Shown here piece after piece: positions 20,508 through 28,595 of a stretch of 34,775 nucleotides of DNA. This stretch comes from a virus, in the IMG/VR virus record IMGVR_UViG_3300032053_004246, positions 1-34,775 of that record; one strand, written 5' to 3'. A model generated the notes under the pieces. That model was not told the DNA's origin, ran no database searches, and saw nothing but the letters and a program-made list of their open reading frames with translations. The stretch's first letter is position 1; every line of letters starts with the position of its first letter. A program made the position numbers and the translations under genes.

Positions 20508-22304
20508 CTAGCAACCTGTTGGCCTGCACTCGTTACTATACGGTATGATAGGCATATTGATGCGCAGCATCTTGCTCGCGGTATTATCGGTCGCAGCCGT
20601 TACGTTGTAGATACCGAACCACATGCGGCCCCCACTTGTTACAGGTTCCACAAAATTCGTATCCGCATTTACTCCACCGAAATATGGTTTCGGATAATAC
20701 CCGTCCATTGCCGCGGAGCTCCATCCGGACTTATATGAAAAAAATGATCCGCTATAATCTGTCGCCGCGGTAGTATCTAATAAACCCCAGATCAGGCGAC
20801 CCGCGTAAACCGTCATGCTTGCCAGAAGACTTGATGAAGTACTGCCGCCCCATAATGCCTTACTTCGGTATCCCCCCCATACGCCGCAATAGGGAAGGAT
20901 CTTTGCTGCTGTGCTGTCAGTAGCGGCTGTCGTGTTGTATGTACTGACAAACAACACCCCGTAATGCGATAACAGGCCGTGGTAATACCCTAGATTATCC
21001 GCGTTCGCACATGGAGAGATACTCGCTTTATTCGTTACTGACCATGCCGCCCCCGAATACCATACAAGCTTGCTCCCCGTCGCGTCGGTCGCTGCGGTTG
21101 TGTTGTAGGTGCCTGCCGCAATCCAGTTGACCATGGCCTTCGCTGTCGATGAGTAATACGGGTAAATACACATAACGAGAGCTTGATCGTTTGCGTGCGC
21201 TCCCATCGTGGCTTTTGTGATCGTCGTCCATGCCATTGTTGAGAGCGTGCAGACGAGCAGCTTCATCGCCGTCGCGTCGGTCGCAGCCGTCGTGTTGTAA
21301 GTCGAGATATAGAGAATCCCGCTGCGCTCTACGGCATTTCCGACAACCGCTAGGCCCAAATCCGCATTTACTCCGCCCATCGTTGATTTTAGCACGCGAG
21401 TCCATGACGTTCCGTTTGTCGTGTACGCCACGGTCGCTGCGGTGCCATCGGTCGCCGCGGTCACGTTGTAGGTGCCAACCCATAACTTTCCGTCGCTCGT
21501 GACGGCAAGTGGCGTGACGTAGGAGTCTGCATTTACGAATCCGATGGTCGCCTTCGTGATCGTTGACCACGTTCCCGCGGCGATGTCGTAAACGATGAGC
21601 TTTGCCCCGGTGCTATCGGTCGCCGCGGTCGCGTTGTAGGTTCCGCGATATATCTTGTCTTGGAAAATAATGCCTCTGCAATATCCCTGAAACACATCCG
21701 CGCTGACGCCGCCCATGTCTGACTTGAAATAGGTCTGCACGTCCGGATCGCGAAATAACGTGTCCTGCAACGTTGACCATTTGGTCATGGCGATTGACGG
21801 TATATGCCCTTGGTCCGGGCTAATCGTGTTCTCGACGCTCGCCCCAAGGCTCATACCATCGGCGGTGCCGCCGTCTATGTCGGGGGTATCAAGATCATAG
21901 TTGTTGCGCGTCTTGGGTGAGAATCGGGTCTCGTACCAGTTCGTGCCGTCATATTTAAGAGAAATTTTTGTAACTGCTGTGGCGGTTGTTTTGATGAGCG
22001 TATCGTCGGCCAGCACTACGTTCGTCGGCCAAACAAACGTGCGCCCGCCCGCGCCGTCCTGCGCGAGCACAAGCGTAAGCTCCTGCCCTTCCCGCCCGTT
22101 CTTGATCGTGGAGCTGGTGACGTTCGCGGTGAGCGTCATTTTAAACATGGAGCAGATTTCGGCATCGAATTCGGGTGTCGCGCTGAAACTTTTACTATCC
22201 AGCCCGCCTGCCATGCGTAGACTCATGGCAAGCCGCTGCAAATAAGAGCGTAATTCAGGGTCTATATTCGACGGCGGTTCGTCTATAACTATCGGTAAAG
22301 ACAT
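20508..22304 (-). CDS. Predicted seven-bladed beta-propeller tail protein (TAATD repeats)
   Basis: A 598-residue protein. The first 150 residues form a connector domain with phage-tail text (RTFVWPTNVVLADDTLIKTT, KYDGTNWYETRF). From about residue 200 on there are seven repeats, each some 45-60 residues and each carrying a [GS]xYN-x-TAATD-x-T/S phrase: NATAATDST, NVTAATDGT, NTTAATDAT (twice), NTTAATDST, DTTAATDYS and NVTAATDNT. Seven such units would close a seven-bladed propeller, with TAATD probably the tight turn between strands, analogous to an Asp-box. Between them come WxTITKA and GGVNAD turns. The protein starts with a good ribosome site 16 bases inside the previous gene. It is probably a tail or receptor-binding part. 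The ends are seen in sequence; blade geometry is inferred. Confidence 0.75.
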   Translation of the reverse strand: MSLPIVIDEPPSNIDPELRSYLQRLAMSLRMAGGLDSKSFSATPEFDAEICSMFKMTLTANVTSSTIKNGREGQELTLVLAQDGAGGRTFVWPTNVVLADDTLIKTTATAVTKISLKYDGTNWYETRFSPKTRNNYDLDTPDIDGGTADGMSLGASVENTISPDQGHIPSIAMTKWSTLQDTLFRDPDVQTYFKSDMGGVSADVFQGYCRGIIFQDKIYRGTYNATAATDSTGAKLIVYDIAAGTWSTITKATIGFVNADSYVTPLAVTSDGKLWVGTYNVTAATDGTAATVAYTTNGTSWTRVLKSTMGGVNADLGLAVVGNAVERSGILYISTYNTTAATDATAMKLLVCTLSTMAWTTITKATMGAHANDQALVMCIYPYYSSTAKAMVNWIAAGTYNTTAATDATGSKLVWYSGAAWSVTNKASISPCANADNLGYYHGLLSHYGVLFVSTYNTTAATDSTAAKILPYCGVWGGYRSKALWGGSTSSSLLASMTVYAGRLIWGLLDTTAATDYSGSFFSYKSGWSSAAMDGYYPKPYFGGVNADTNFVEPVTSGGRMWFGIYNVTAATDNTASKMLRINMPIIPYSNECRPTGC

Positions 22305-23851
22305 GGCCTCTTTCCCAAAATCCTTGCTGGCATTTCCATCTTGTATAACTGAAACGTCTCGCCGAGACGGTTATTGCCAAGTTGTATTTGCAAATGCTGA
22401 CCTGTGTAGTTCAGTTTATCCAGTGCGGCATATACAACGCTTCTAGCCGAGCCGTAAGTTGATGAGCCATATATGCCAGTCCCGTAAATCGAAGCAGCTG
22501 CGTTCATAAGAAGTTGATCTGCTATACCGCCACTCGTTTGAAATCCCCATTTCAGGTAGAAATCGAGATTATAGTTGCCGACTGATAAGGCGTAAGGCAC
22601 CGGCGGCTTGCATCTGATTGTTTTTGTGAAGTCAACAACCTTGCTGTTCCAGTATGCGTTAATTGCGGCGGTGTTATAATTCAAAGCTGTGCGTGACCAT
22701 CGAAACGCATTGCCAACGTACCCGCCGGATATGATTGTCGGCACACTTGATTCAGTTCTTACGAGAATCGAACCCGCCGCTTGCGGTTGCATCGGCCACC
22801 AAGCGCCAGTATCGAGATCAAGCACCCATAACTGATTATTCGACGTGCTTCCACCGGTGGGGATTTGCAATAAGTACCATCGGTTGATCGAGTCATAAGC
22901 TGCACACGCTCGATGCTGCCACACTCGATTGATCGAGTCGCTCTTGGCCGGGTCCCATAGATTCTTGATATTCTCGCTTAGCAAGTATGGATTAGCAGAA
23001 CCATCAAAGCCATACACGCCGGATTGACCAAGGCCGATCAGTGCTTTGACCAACTTGCCTTCGATCTTCACATCGCAAACTTGCAGAGTGGCTTGCGCAA
23101 CGCAACCGACGGACAGAAAGTCCTGATCGTGCTGAAAGCTCGTGCCGCCCTGATGCGTAACTCGATCTCCACCCTCTTTTGTGAATAGATAGAGCACTCG
23201 ATCAAGTGCTCCACAAGCCGAGCCACCGGCTATCTCGCCCGACCGGACCATCCAGTAGTTAGTCCAGCCTGCTTCTGGCGCGCCCGGATCGCTATGATAA
23301 AAGCGGTTCGGATAGGCGGCGGTGTTCCCGATCACATTGAAGTTACCCCACTTGCAACCGCACTTACCGGCAGGCGCACTAGCAAGGTTCGCGCAAACAT
23401 TCGCATCGTCTTTTTTAAACGGCGGATCGCGCATATCCGATACACCGATGAATAGTCCGCCAAACGTCCAGCCGTAAACTTGTGCGCCACCTGTAACCGT
23501 AGCTGTACCTGTCACAGGGTCCCAAGTTGTCGCGCCGCTGTTCCATTTGCAAATCGTATCGTCAATCACAGCCAGCAGATAAGTATTGCTGCCGCCTTCC
23601 ACTTGATAATCAAACAGCCCGCGAAAGATACTTGTCGCACCAACCGGAGCTGCGTTCATTACCAGATTGCCAAACATCTTTTGCAACGGCTGATTCGGCC
23701 CTTTACAAAACACGTCTAGGCAGAGAGGTGATTGATTCTGTTCCAAGTTCATGCCTGAATCCGTGTTCACATAACCGCCGGAAAAATCCTTCAGTTCAAA
23801 CGGCGGGTCCATCCACGGATACGGCCCTTTCGTGTCTTGTTCGTAACTCAT
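22289..23851 (-). CDS. Tail hub/nozzle-type propeller protein (P22 gp10-like position)
   Basis: A 520-residue protein. The opening PFELKDFSGGYVNTDSGMNLEQNQSPLCLDVF matches the common start of short-tail nozzle or stabilisation proteins (glycine-rich turn, NQSP, then DV/N). The rest has repeated aromatic-Gly strands (LFDYQVEGGSNTYLLAVIDDTICKWNSG; VYGFDGSANPYLL; WVLDLDTGAWWPM) of a propeller-like fold. It is in the slot of P22 gp10, the DNA-stabilising tail protein, and would close the portal channel. Start and previous stop overlap as TAATG. The propeller nature is inferred from strand texture. Confidence 0.65.
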   Translation of the reverse strand: MSYEQDTKGPYPWMDPPFELKDFSGGYVNTDSGMNLEQNQSPLCLDVFCKGPNQPLQKMFGNLVMNAAPVGATSIFRGLFDYQVEGGSNTYLLAVIDDTICKWNSGATTWDPVTGTATVTGGAQVYGWTFGGLFIGVSDMRDPPFKKDDANVCANLASAPAGKCGCKWGNFNVIGNTAAYPNRFYHSDPGAPEAGWTNYWMVRSGEIAGGSACGALDRVLYLFTKEGGDRVTHQGGTSFQHDQDFLSVGCVAQATLQVCDVKIEGKLVKALIGLGQSGVYGFDGSANPYLLSENIKNLWDPAKSDSINRVWQHRACAAYDSINRWYLLQIPTGGSTSNNQLWVLDLDTGAWWPMQPQAAGSILVRTESSVPTIISGGYVGNAFRWSRTALNYNTAAINAYWNSKVVDFTKTIRCKPPVPYALSVGNYNLDFYLKWGFQTSGGIADQLLMNAAASIYGTGIYGSSTYGSARSVVYAALDKLNYTGQHLQIQLGNNRLGETFQLYKMEMPARILGKRPCLYR

Positions 23852-24822
23852 TATTCAGTTGATAGCTCCGAAACATCGTCAAGATTATCCGTCTCGCTCA
23901 TGTGATCTGTAGCCGCACGCCCCGGATAAATTATATCGTCACCTACCCAAGTTTCAATCAGTTCGAGTTGATCGAGCCCTCTGTTGTATTTCTCTTCTGA
24001 TATGCTGGCTTGCGCAAGATCGTAGTTCTTGCGGTAGCCGTCGGCTTTGAGTGCTTCGAGAAAGTAAGGAATTGTGAATTCCGGTAGGTCCGGGATGTCC
24101 TCGGCAAGCTCCATATCGAACGGTGCACGATAGAAGGGATAGCGAATTGTATCGGTGCAAGCGGCCTTCGGCCAGAATCCGACTTTTGGATATTGGCAGC
24201 GTGCTTTGCCGCGTGGAATGACTGCAAGTGTAACTGCACCTGCGGTGGCCGTGAGAAAGCTACTCAACGCCGTTTCGCATCTGCAATTGTAAATCTCAGT
24301 AAATAACTTGCTGCCGGGAACGAGCGTACTGGAATTGGTGGGGTTTAGCGTAAGCTCTTCGTAATCTTCGTACCCGCCGACTTTACCGCGAAACAGCACC
24401 TTCTTGCTGCGATCGTCAACGTGATCTACGTTTGTCTTGATTGATACAACCGACGCTGCCGCTGGTTGCCCCTGTACCTCCGAGAGCCCCCAGAAATAAG
24501 CTGCTCTTGGCTGGCCCGTCTGTGTTTCGTCTGGATCGTGTTGCAGCACCCATTCACGCGAACGCATGTGAATCTTCGGTGCGCCGTTTGTCGCGTTGAT
24601 AAACTTGATCGGCAGTAGAAGGTTCACGTCACTGCGGAGATAATAATCTCGTGTGCCGGAAACAAGCGCAAACGATCCTTCGTCTTTCGCAAATTCATGT
24701 GATTTATTGTAAACTTCGCGTATGCGATTGTAAGTGTATTGAATGACTTGCGAGGCAATAAGCGAGCCATCATCGCATTCGCGTTGCAAGAAAGACAAGA
24801 TATTCGTGAGGTTCCAGATCAT
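23851..24822 (-). CDS. Head-tail connector/adaptor-like protein
   Basis: A 323-residue protein from the ATG at 24822 (MIWNLTNILSFLQRE); a TTG four codons upstream is an alternative and neither has a ribosome site. The N-terminal helices (SLIASQVIQYTYNRIREVYNKSHEFA), then the phrase GTRDYYLRSDVNLLLPIKFIN, resemble adaptor proteins that follow the coat in short-tailed phages (P22 gp4 position). The C-terminus holds a helical FLEALKADGYRKNYDLAQASISEEKYNRGLDQLE segment and an acidic tail. It would ring the portal and receive the nozzle protein. It lies after two hairpins that fill the gap to the decoration gene. Confidence 0.6.
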   Translation of the reverse strand: MIWNLTNILSFLQRECDDGSLIASQVIQYTYNRIREVYNKSHEFAKDEGSFALVSGTRDYYLRSDVNLLLPIKFINATNGAPKIHMRSREWVLQHDPDETQTGQPRAAYFWGLSEVQGQPAAASVVSIKTNVDHVDDRSKKVLFRGKVGGYEDYEELTLNPTNSSTLVPGSKLFTEIYNCRCETALSSFLTATAGAVTLAVIPRGKARCQYPKVGFWPKAACTDTIRYPFYRAPFDMELAEDIPDLPEFTIPYFLEALKADGYRKNYDLAQASISEEKYNRGLDQLELIETWVGDDIIYPGRAATDHMSETDNLDDVSELSTE

Positions 24823-24840
24823 AAGTTTAAGCAAGCGTTA

Positions 24841-24860
24841 GGCGGGGATTGCTCCCCGCC
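24841..24860 (-). other. GC-rich hairpin with GCAA loop
   Basis: On the minus strand GGCGGGGA-GCAA-TCCCCGCC forms a perfect eight-pair stem with a GNRA-type loop. A second stem, CCTCAA/TTGAGG, lies just before it at about 24872-24891. Both occupy a 77-base gap before a gene whose start lacks a ribosome site. No T-run follows. Confidence 0.55.
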
Positions 24861-24899
24861 CTAGCCTGTTCCTCAAGAGGGTAGTTGAGGGTTGAAAAC

Positions 24900-25478
24900 C
24901 TATAAAAACTTCACAAGCACTGTATCCGCCGCGTTATCATCTGCTGCTGCTGCGACACCAATCGCGTGTGTCGTTGTGTCCAGTTCCATCTCCTGCAACT
25001 CTGCATCGGATGGTGCGGTCGCAATTGCTGGATCAACTAAGTAACTATCACACACACCGTCCGTTACAGGATCACAGACCACAAGATTACCGGCGACAAT
25101 ATCATCGTCGCCGTTCGTCCTGACCGTTGCAAAGTCGCCCCGCACTGGCTCCTGTATGAGCATCCAGTACGTACTGCCTACGATTGACTCTGGGACAGGA
25201 ACGTCTAGTTCAGGTGCAATGCCCGCAAATGAGCACGCACCACCAGTTAGCGACTCTGCCAGAAGATTTGTCACAACATTTTCCGCTGAGAAATACAACA
25301 CAGCATACGATGCGATAACGTTGGCAAGACAGGCCGTATGCACTTGCACCAGTCGATACAGCAACCCTTCGACTTCATACTTCGAGCCCAGCAACGCCAT
25401 TCGCTCCGGCTGATTCTCTATCAACGCAAATTGTGAAGGTTTAAACGGCGTTGCTGCGGAATATCCGCCTGATTTCAT
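24900..25478 (-). CDS. Head decoration-type protein, paralogue 2
   Basis: A 192-residue protein starting MKSGGYSAATPFKPSQF. It aligns along its length with the 190-residue product just upstream: QPERMALLG.K.E, VLY[FY][ST]A.NVVTN, SESLT, SFAGIA, LDVPVP[EQ]S, GSTY[WY]ML.QEP.RGD, TNGDDDIV.G, DGVCDSYLVDPA and a shared ADTV.VKFL end. The genes share a 32-base identical stretch. The beta-rich text and position right after the coat gene fit capsid decoration proteins, or alternatively minor coat subunits. GAAAGGAG precedes the start. One copy has extra cysteines. Confidence 0.65.
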   Translation of the reverse strand: MKSGGYSAATPFKPSQFALIENQPERMALLGSKYEVEGLLYRLVQVHTACLANVIASYAVLYFSAENVVTNLLAESLTGGACSFAGIAPELDVPVPESIVGSTYWMLIQEPVRGDFATVRTNGDDDIVAGNLVVCDPVTDGVCDSYLVDPAIATAPSDAELQEMELDTTTHAIGVAAAADDNAADTVLVKFL

Positions 25479-25505
25479 GCTAACTCCTTTCTCATGGTGT
25501 ATTTT

Positions 25506-26078
25506 CTATAAAAACTTCACCATTACTGTGTCTGCCGTATTGTCGTCGTCCACAATCGCAACGCCGATAGCATCCAGCGTGCAGTTCAATTGCATTGTCT
25601 GCAACTCGCCATCTGTCGGAGCGCCCGCTGCGGCTGGATCAACTAAGTAACTATCACACACACCATCGGCATCTGCGATCACAAGATCGCCAACGACAAT
25701 ATCGTCGTCCCCGTTTGTGTTGATCAGCGTCATGTCACCTCTTATCGGCTCCTGCATCAGCATGTAGTATGTGCTGCCTGCCAGCGATTGCGGCACCGGT
25801 ACGTCAAGCGTCCATGCAATGCCCGCAAACGAAGATGGGAGTGCAGTGAGCGATTCACTTGAATCGTTTGTCACGACGTTCGGCGCGGTGTAATACAAGA
25901 CTGCGTTCGACGGAATCACACCGCCGATGCAAAGCGTATGCACCTTGACGAACCGATACGTGAATTGCTCGATTTCGAACTTCTCGCCTAGCAGTGCCAT
26001 CCGTTCCGGTTGATCTTCGCTTTTGCAAAACTGCGTGGGCCTGAACGGTGCCCCTGATGAATATCCACCTGGTTTCAT
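25506..26078 (-). CDS. Head decoration-type protein, paralogue 1
   Basis: A 190-residue protein starting MKPGGYSSGAPFRPTQF with GAAAGGAG upstream. It is the first of two tandem paralogues behind the major capsid gene. The acidic loop TNGDDDIVVGDLVIADADGVCDSY and the end TADTVMVKFL are shared with its partner. Beta-strand alternation and lack of long helices fit a trimeric decoration domain on the head surface. The gene starts 15 bases after the coat stop, so it should be made in large amounts from the coat message. No named family is certain. Confidence 0.65.
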   Translation of the reverse strand: MKPGGYSSGAPFRPTQFCKSEDQPERMALLGEKFEIEQFTYRFVKVHTLCIGGVIPSNAVLYYTAPNVVTNDSSESLTALPSSFAGIAWTLDVPVPQSLAGSTYYMLMQEPIRGDMTLINTNGDDDIVVGDLVIADADGVCDSYLVDPAAAGAPTDGELQTMQLNCTLDAIGVAIVDDDNTADTVMVKFL

Positions 26079-26093
26079 ATTACTGCTCCTTTC

Positions 26094-27161
26094 TTACGCT
26101 GTTTTAAATCCGAAACATACGCCGTGACACTTCGCCACATCGTACGCCAGCACCGCGCGGGTCTTGACCTTGCTGATATTGACGTCCTGATCGGCCGTCT
26201 CAATCCACTTGCCCATTGCGAAGTTGGCTTTCTTTTCGACATACAGTCCGAAATGCGACGTGTTGATGAAATAGACACGCCCCGCGGCTGCCGTTCCCAT
26301 GTTCGTGTGATCGTCCGGGAAAACCGGCACGACGCCCTTAATGACAAAGTTCGGGAACATCGTGCTCGCCGTCTCGTCACTGCGTTTGTGACGGTCGTTG
26401 GAATCAAGCATACCTTCCCAACCGTCCCAAAGGTCCCACTGCGCGACGACCAAATCCGGCCAGCGTTTCGTGCGCTTCGTGGGGTTTTCCTTGCTCTTGC
26501 CTTTCGGCGTGTTGCGCACGCAAAGACTGAACATAGCCCGCACTTCGGGTTTCAGCCGGGTGGCAATTGCACCTGCGTCGAGAACCGATACGTCTTTGAA
26601 CTGATTGCGCCAGAACACATCAGCGCCCGCGATTCTGCTCAATCCGCCTGCGTTGTAAGCCACTGGATTGGTTGTCGGATCGTCGGCAATCAAAGCACGA
26701 ATACCAAGCATAGCTTTTGGATCAGTACCGAGGTTATGCAGGCCGTCCTCGAATTTATCCTCGACCTCAGCAAGTGCATCCTGATATGCCGCTGCGGCTA
26801 GATCAAACACTCTGCTATCCGAATCGTTTTCCTCAATTGAATCAATGTCCACACGTGCGGCTGTTCCGAGCTTGCGCGGCATGAATGACGCCGCTTTCAT
26901 CTCAGGATGTCCACTTGTGTTGTACTTCTCAAACCGACCCATCCACTTCGCGCCGCCTTGTCCTGCGGTTTTCAGTGTGAATTCCACACCGCGACCGTAA
27001 GCGCCTACGTGGATTGCTCCTACTTCCGATAGGTAATTATAGAAGTAGGACTGTCCATACACCTGATCTGCAAACCCGCCCGCGTTCTGCAACTTCGTGC
27101 GAGTTGCGTTCAATCGCATCGTAATTTTACTAATTTCTGGTGTTTCGCCTCCGCTTCTCAT
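26094..27161 (-). CDS. Major capsid protein
   Basis: A 355-residue protein, MRSGGETPEISKITMRLN at the start, with AAAGGAG upstream. After an N-terminal arm there is a helical spine region (FDLAAAAYQDALAEVEDKFEDGLHNLG), then a loop with basic residues, and the C-terminal phrase AGRVYFINTSHFGLYVEKKANFAMGKWIETADQDVNISKVKTRAVLAYD, the closing pattern of HK97-fold coats in which a strand carries a Tyr/Phe pair and the last domain binds its neighbour. It follows the scaffold gene, as in P22-like phages. No N-terminal delta domain or protease is seen, so assembly is on the separate scaffold. Length is normal for this coat class. Confidence 0.8.
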   Translation of the reverse strand: MRSGGETPEISKITMRLNATRTKLQNAGGFADQVYGQSYFYNYLSEVGAIHVGAYGRGVEFTLKTAGQGGAKWMGRFEKYNTSGHPEMKAASFMPRKLGTAARVDIDSIEENDSDSRVFDLAAAAYQDALAEVEDKFEDGLHNLGTDPKAMLGIRALIADDPTTNPVAYNAGGLSRIAGADVFWRNQFKDVSVLDAGAIATRLKPEVRAMFSLCVRNTPKGKSKENPTKRTKRWPDLVVAQWDLWDGWEGMLDSNDRHKRSDETASTMFPNFVIKGVVPVFPDDHTNMGTAAAGRVYFINTSHFGLYVEKKANFAMGKWIETADQDVNISKVKTRAVLAYDVAKCHGVCFGFKTA

Positions 27162-27176
27162 CTTGATCTCCTTTCA

Positions 27177-28166
27177 CTAGACACCGAGGCCGTTCTGCTC
27201 CACATCTTGCCGGGCAATGTCAAACACGTTGCCCTTAGCGAGCAGTTGGCCGTCGGTTCTGATTGGTGGTTTTCCACCCGGAGGTAGCTGTGCGCCGCGT
27301 AAACCTGTGGTGATGGTCTTGTTGGTTTTCTCTAGCTTCTCTAGCCTGTCTCGTAAGGCAGGCGTCGAGACATACTGCCAAGCGATGTCAAGGCACTCAG
27401 ACCCGCTGATCTTGCCATCTATGATTAAATTAATGGCTCGCTGACCAAGCGGGGTGAGCTGTGGCTCTCCGCGCTCGTTCACTGTGACGTTACCGGTCTT
27501 GTCTCTCACCGCAAATTCAGGGTATTTCTTCGAAGCGATAGTCACCGCTTCGATTCCCCGGCTGCGGTTTTCAGCCCGGACACCCGAATTATCAAATCCA
27601 TCTAGTCGGGCTTGCAGCTTATTGATCAGCACGTCTCGTCGTTGCAGTTCTTGATTGAAGTATTTCTGTCCCTCTTCCCAATTCGATATGGTCGACGGGT
27701 CGATGGGTGCTTCCGGCACCGCATCGGGTGCCAGCAACCCATCGGGTGACTGAATATACCCCAAAACTTGCAACCTCCGCGTGATCTCACGCAATCCCTT
27801 CTTCGGGTCTGTCCTAAGCATCTGTTCAAGACCGCGATACGCATTCACTTCCTTTGCGAGTTCCGGCGTAATCTGATTTCTCGACATCTCCTGCGTTTTC
27901 TTTGTGAGATAACCTTGCAACCGCTTTCTCACCTCAAGTGCTTTCGGCTTGAGTTCCTCCGGTACGTCTTTCTCTAGGGCTGTGAAAATTGCCTCGTCTG
28001 AGTCCGCGCCCTCAACAGACACTTCGTCTGCGGGTTCGTCGCCCTGCGGTGGTTCCGACGGTGTTTCTTCACCGGCTACCGGTGGTTCGCCCTCCGGCGG
28101 GAGTCCGGCATCTTCTACCGGTGGTTCCTGCGTGGTCGGGTCGAGTCCTTCGCCTGCTGAAAACAT
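27177..28166 (-). CDS. Scaffolding protein
   Basis: A 329-residue protein with an acidic, Pro/Glu-rich N-terminal 60 residues (EPPVEDAGLPPEGEPPVAGEE...), a helical charged core (EELKPKALEVRKRLQGYLTKKTQEMSRNQ) and a C-terminal coiled coil plus basic end (LRDRLEKLEKTNKTITTGLRG, then KPPIRTDGQLL). Disorder, acid, helix and a basic C-terminus that binds the coat are the features of phage scaffolds. It lies directly before the major capsid gene and directly after a terminator-like hairpin, with AAGGAGG before its ATG. It would be absent from the mature head. Confidence 0.75.
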   Translation of the reverse strand: MFSAGEGLDPTTQEPPVEDAGLPPEGEPPVAGEETPSEPPQGDEPADEVSVEGADSDEAIFTALEKDVPEELKPKALEVRKRLQGYLTKKTQEMSRNQITPELAKEVNAYRGLEQMLRTDPKKGLREITRRLQVLGYIQSPDGLLAPDAVPEAPIDPSTISNWEEGQKYFNQELQRRDVLINKLQARLDGFDNSGVRAENRSRGIEAVTIASKKYPEFAVRDKTGNVTVNERGEPQLTPLGQRAINLIIDGKISGSECLDIAWQYVSTPALRDRLEKLEKTNKTITTGLRGAQLPPGGKPPIRTDGQLLAKGNVFDIARQDVEQNGLGV

Positions 28167-28182
28167 GTGTCCTCCTTACGGT

Positions 28183-28219
28183 AATAAAAAACCCCGCAAG
28201 GCTTATTCCTTGCGAGGTT
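28183..28219 (-). terminator. Rho-independent terminator/attenuator before the scaffold gene
   Basis: On the minus strand AACCTCGCAAGG-AATAAG-CCTTGCGGGGTT pairs over 12 positions (one wobble), followed by TTTTATT. It is 17 bases before the scaffold start, so no separate promoter fits; it probably lowers but does not stop transcription into the coat genes. Confidence 0.85.
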
Positions 28220-28241
28220 CAGTTTCTTAACTTGCTAACTA

Positions 28242-28595
28242 TCAGTGCGGGCGCTTATATGTTGAATTCGCCCTGCTTGTTTTCGTTCCCTGTCCGGCGT
28301 ATGAATAAATCTTGCCTGCCGTCGGGATGAACTTCTTTTCTCTATCAACTGGCTTCAAGTTATATTGCTTGCGTAAATCCTGCAACTGCGAGCGCGTTGC
28401 CACATGGCACTCGAATGTCTGGCTATCAAACGAATTGAACTCTTCACCCCAGCCGTTGACTAACGGCGGGAGTCGTTTCATTTTCTCGCCGCACTTGCAA
28501 ATCTGCGGAGTGCCTGCGTCTATGTCCGCGACTTTCTCGAAGCGTTCGTCTATCGTGCCACACTTGAGGCATTTGTGATCATTTCTTGGCATCAC
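28242..28595 (-). CDS. FmdB-type zinc-ribbon protein
   Basis: A 117-residue protein. The first 40 residues hold HKCLKCG (C9, C12) and ICKCGEKMKRL (C33, C35), the FmdB-like putative regulatory zinc ribbon: CxxC, acidic spacer, then CxC followed by a MKRLPP-type turn. The C-terminal 60 residues are polar and basic (DLRKQYNLKPVDREKKFIP, then TSRANSTYKRPH). It starts at a GTG (or the ATG one codon in) overlapping the portal stop, and ends before the terminator. Small zinc ribbons between portal and scaffold occur in several podoviruses; their job is unknown. Confidence 0.7.
   Translation of the reverse strand: MMPRNDHKCLKCGTIDERFEKVADIDAGTPQICKCGEKMKRLPPLVNGWGEEFNSFDSQTFECHVATRSQLQDLRKQYNLKPVDREKKFIPTAGKIYSYAGQGTKTSRANSTYKRPH

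Noticed and set aside
26124-26801. 225-codon plus-strand frame
   Set aside because: Antisense shadow of the major capsid gene; Arg/His/Cys-rich text without motifs or ribosome site.
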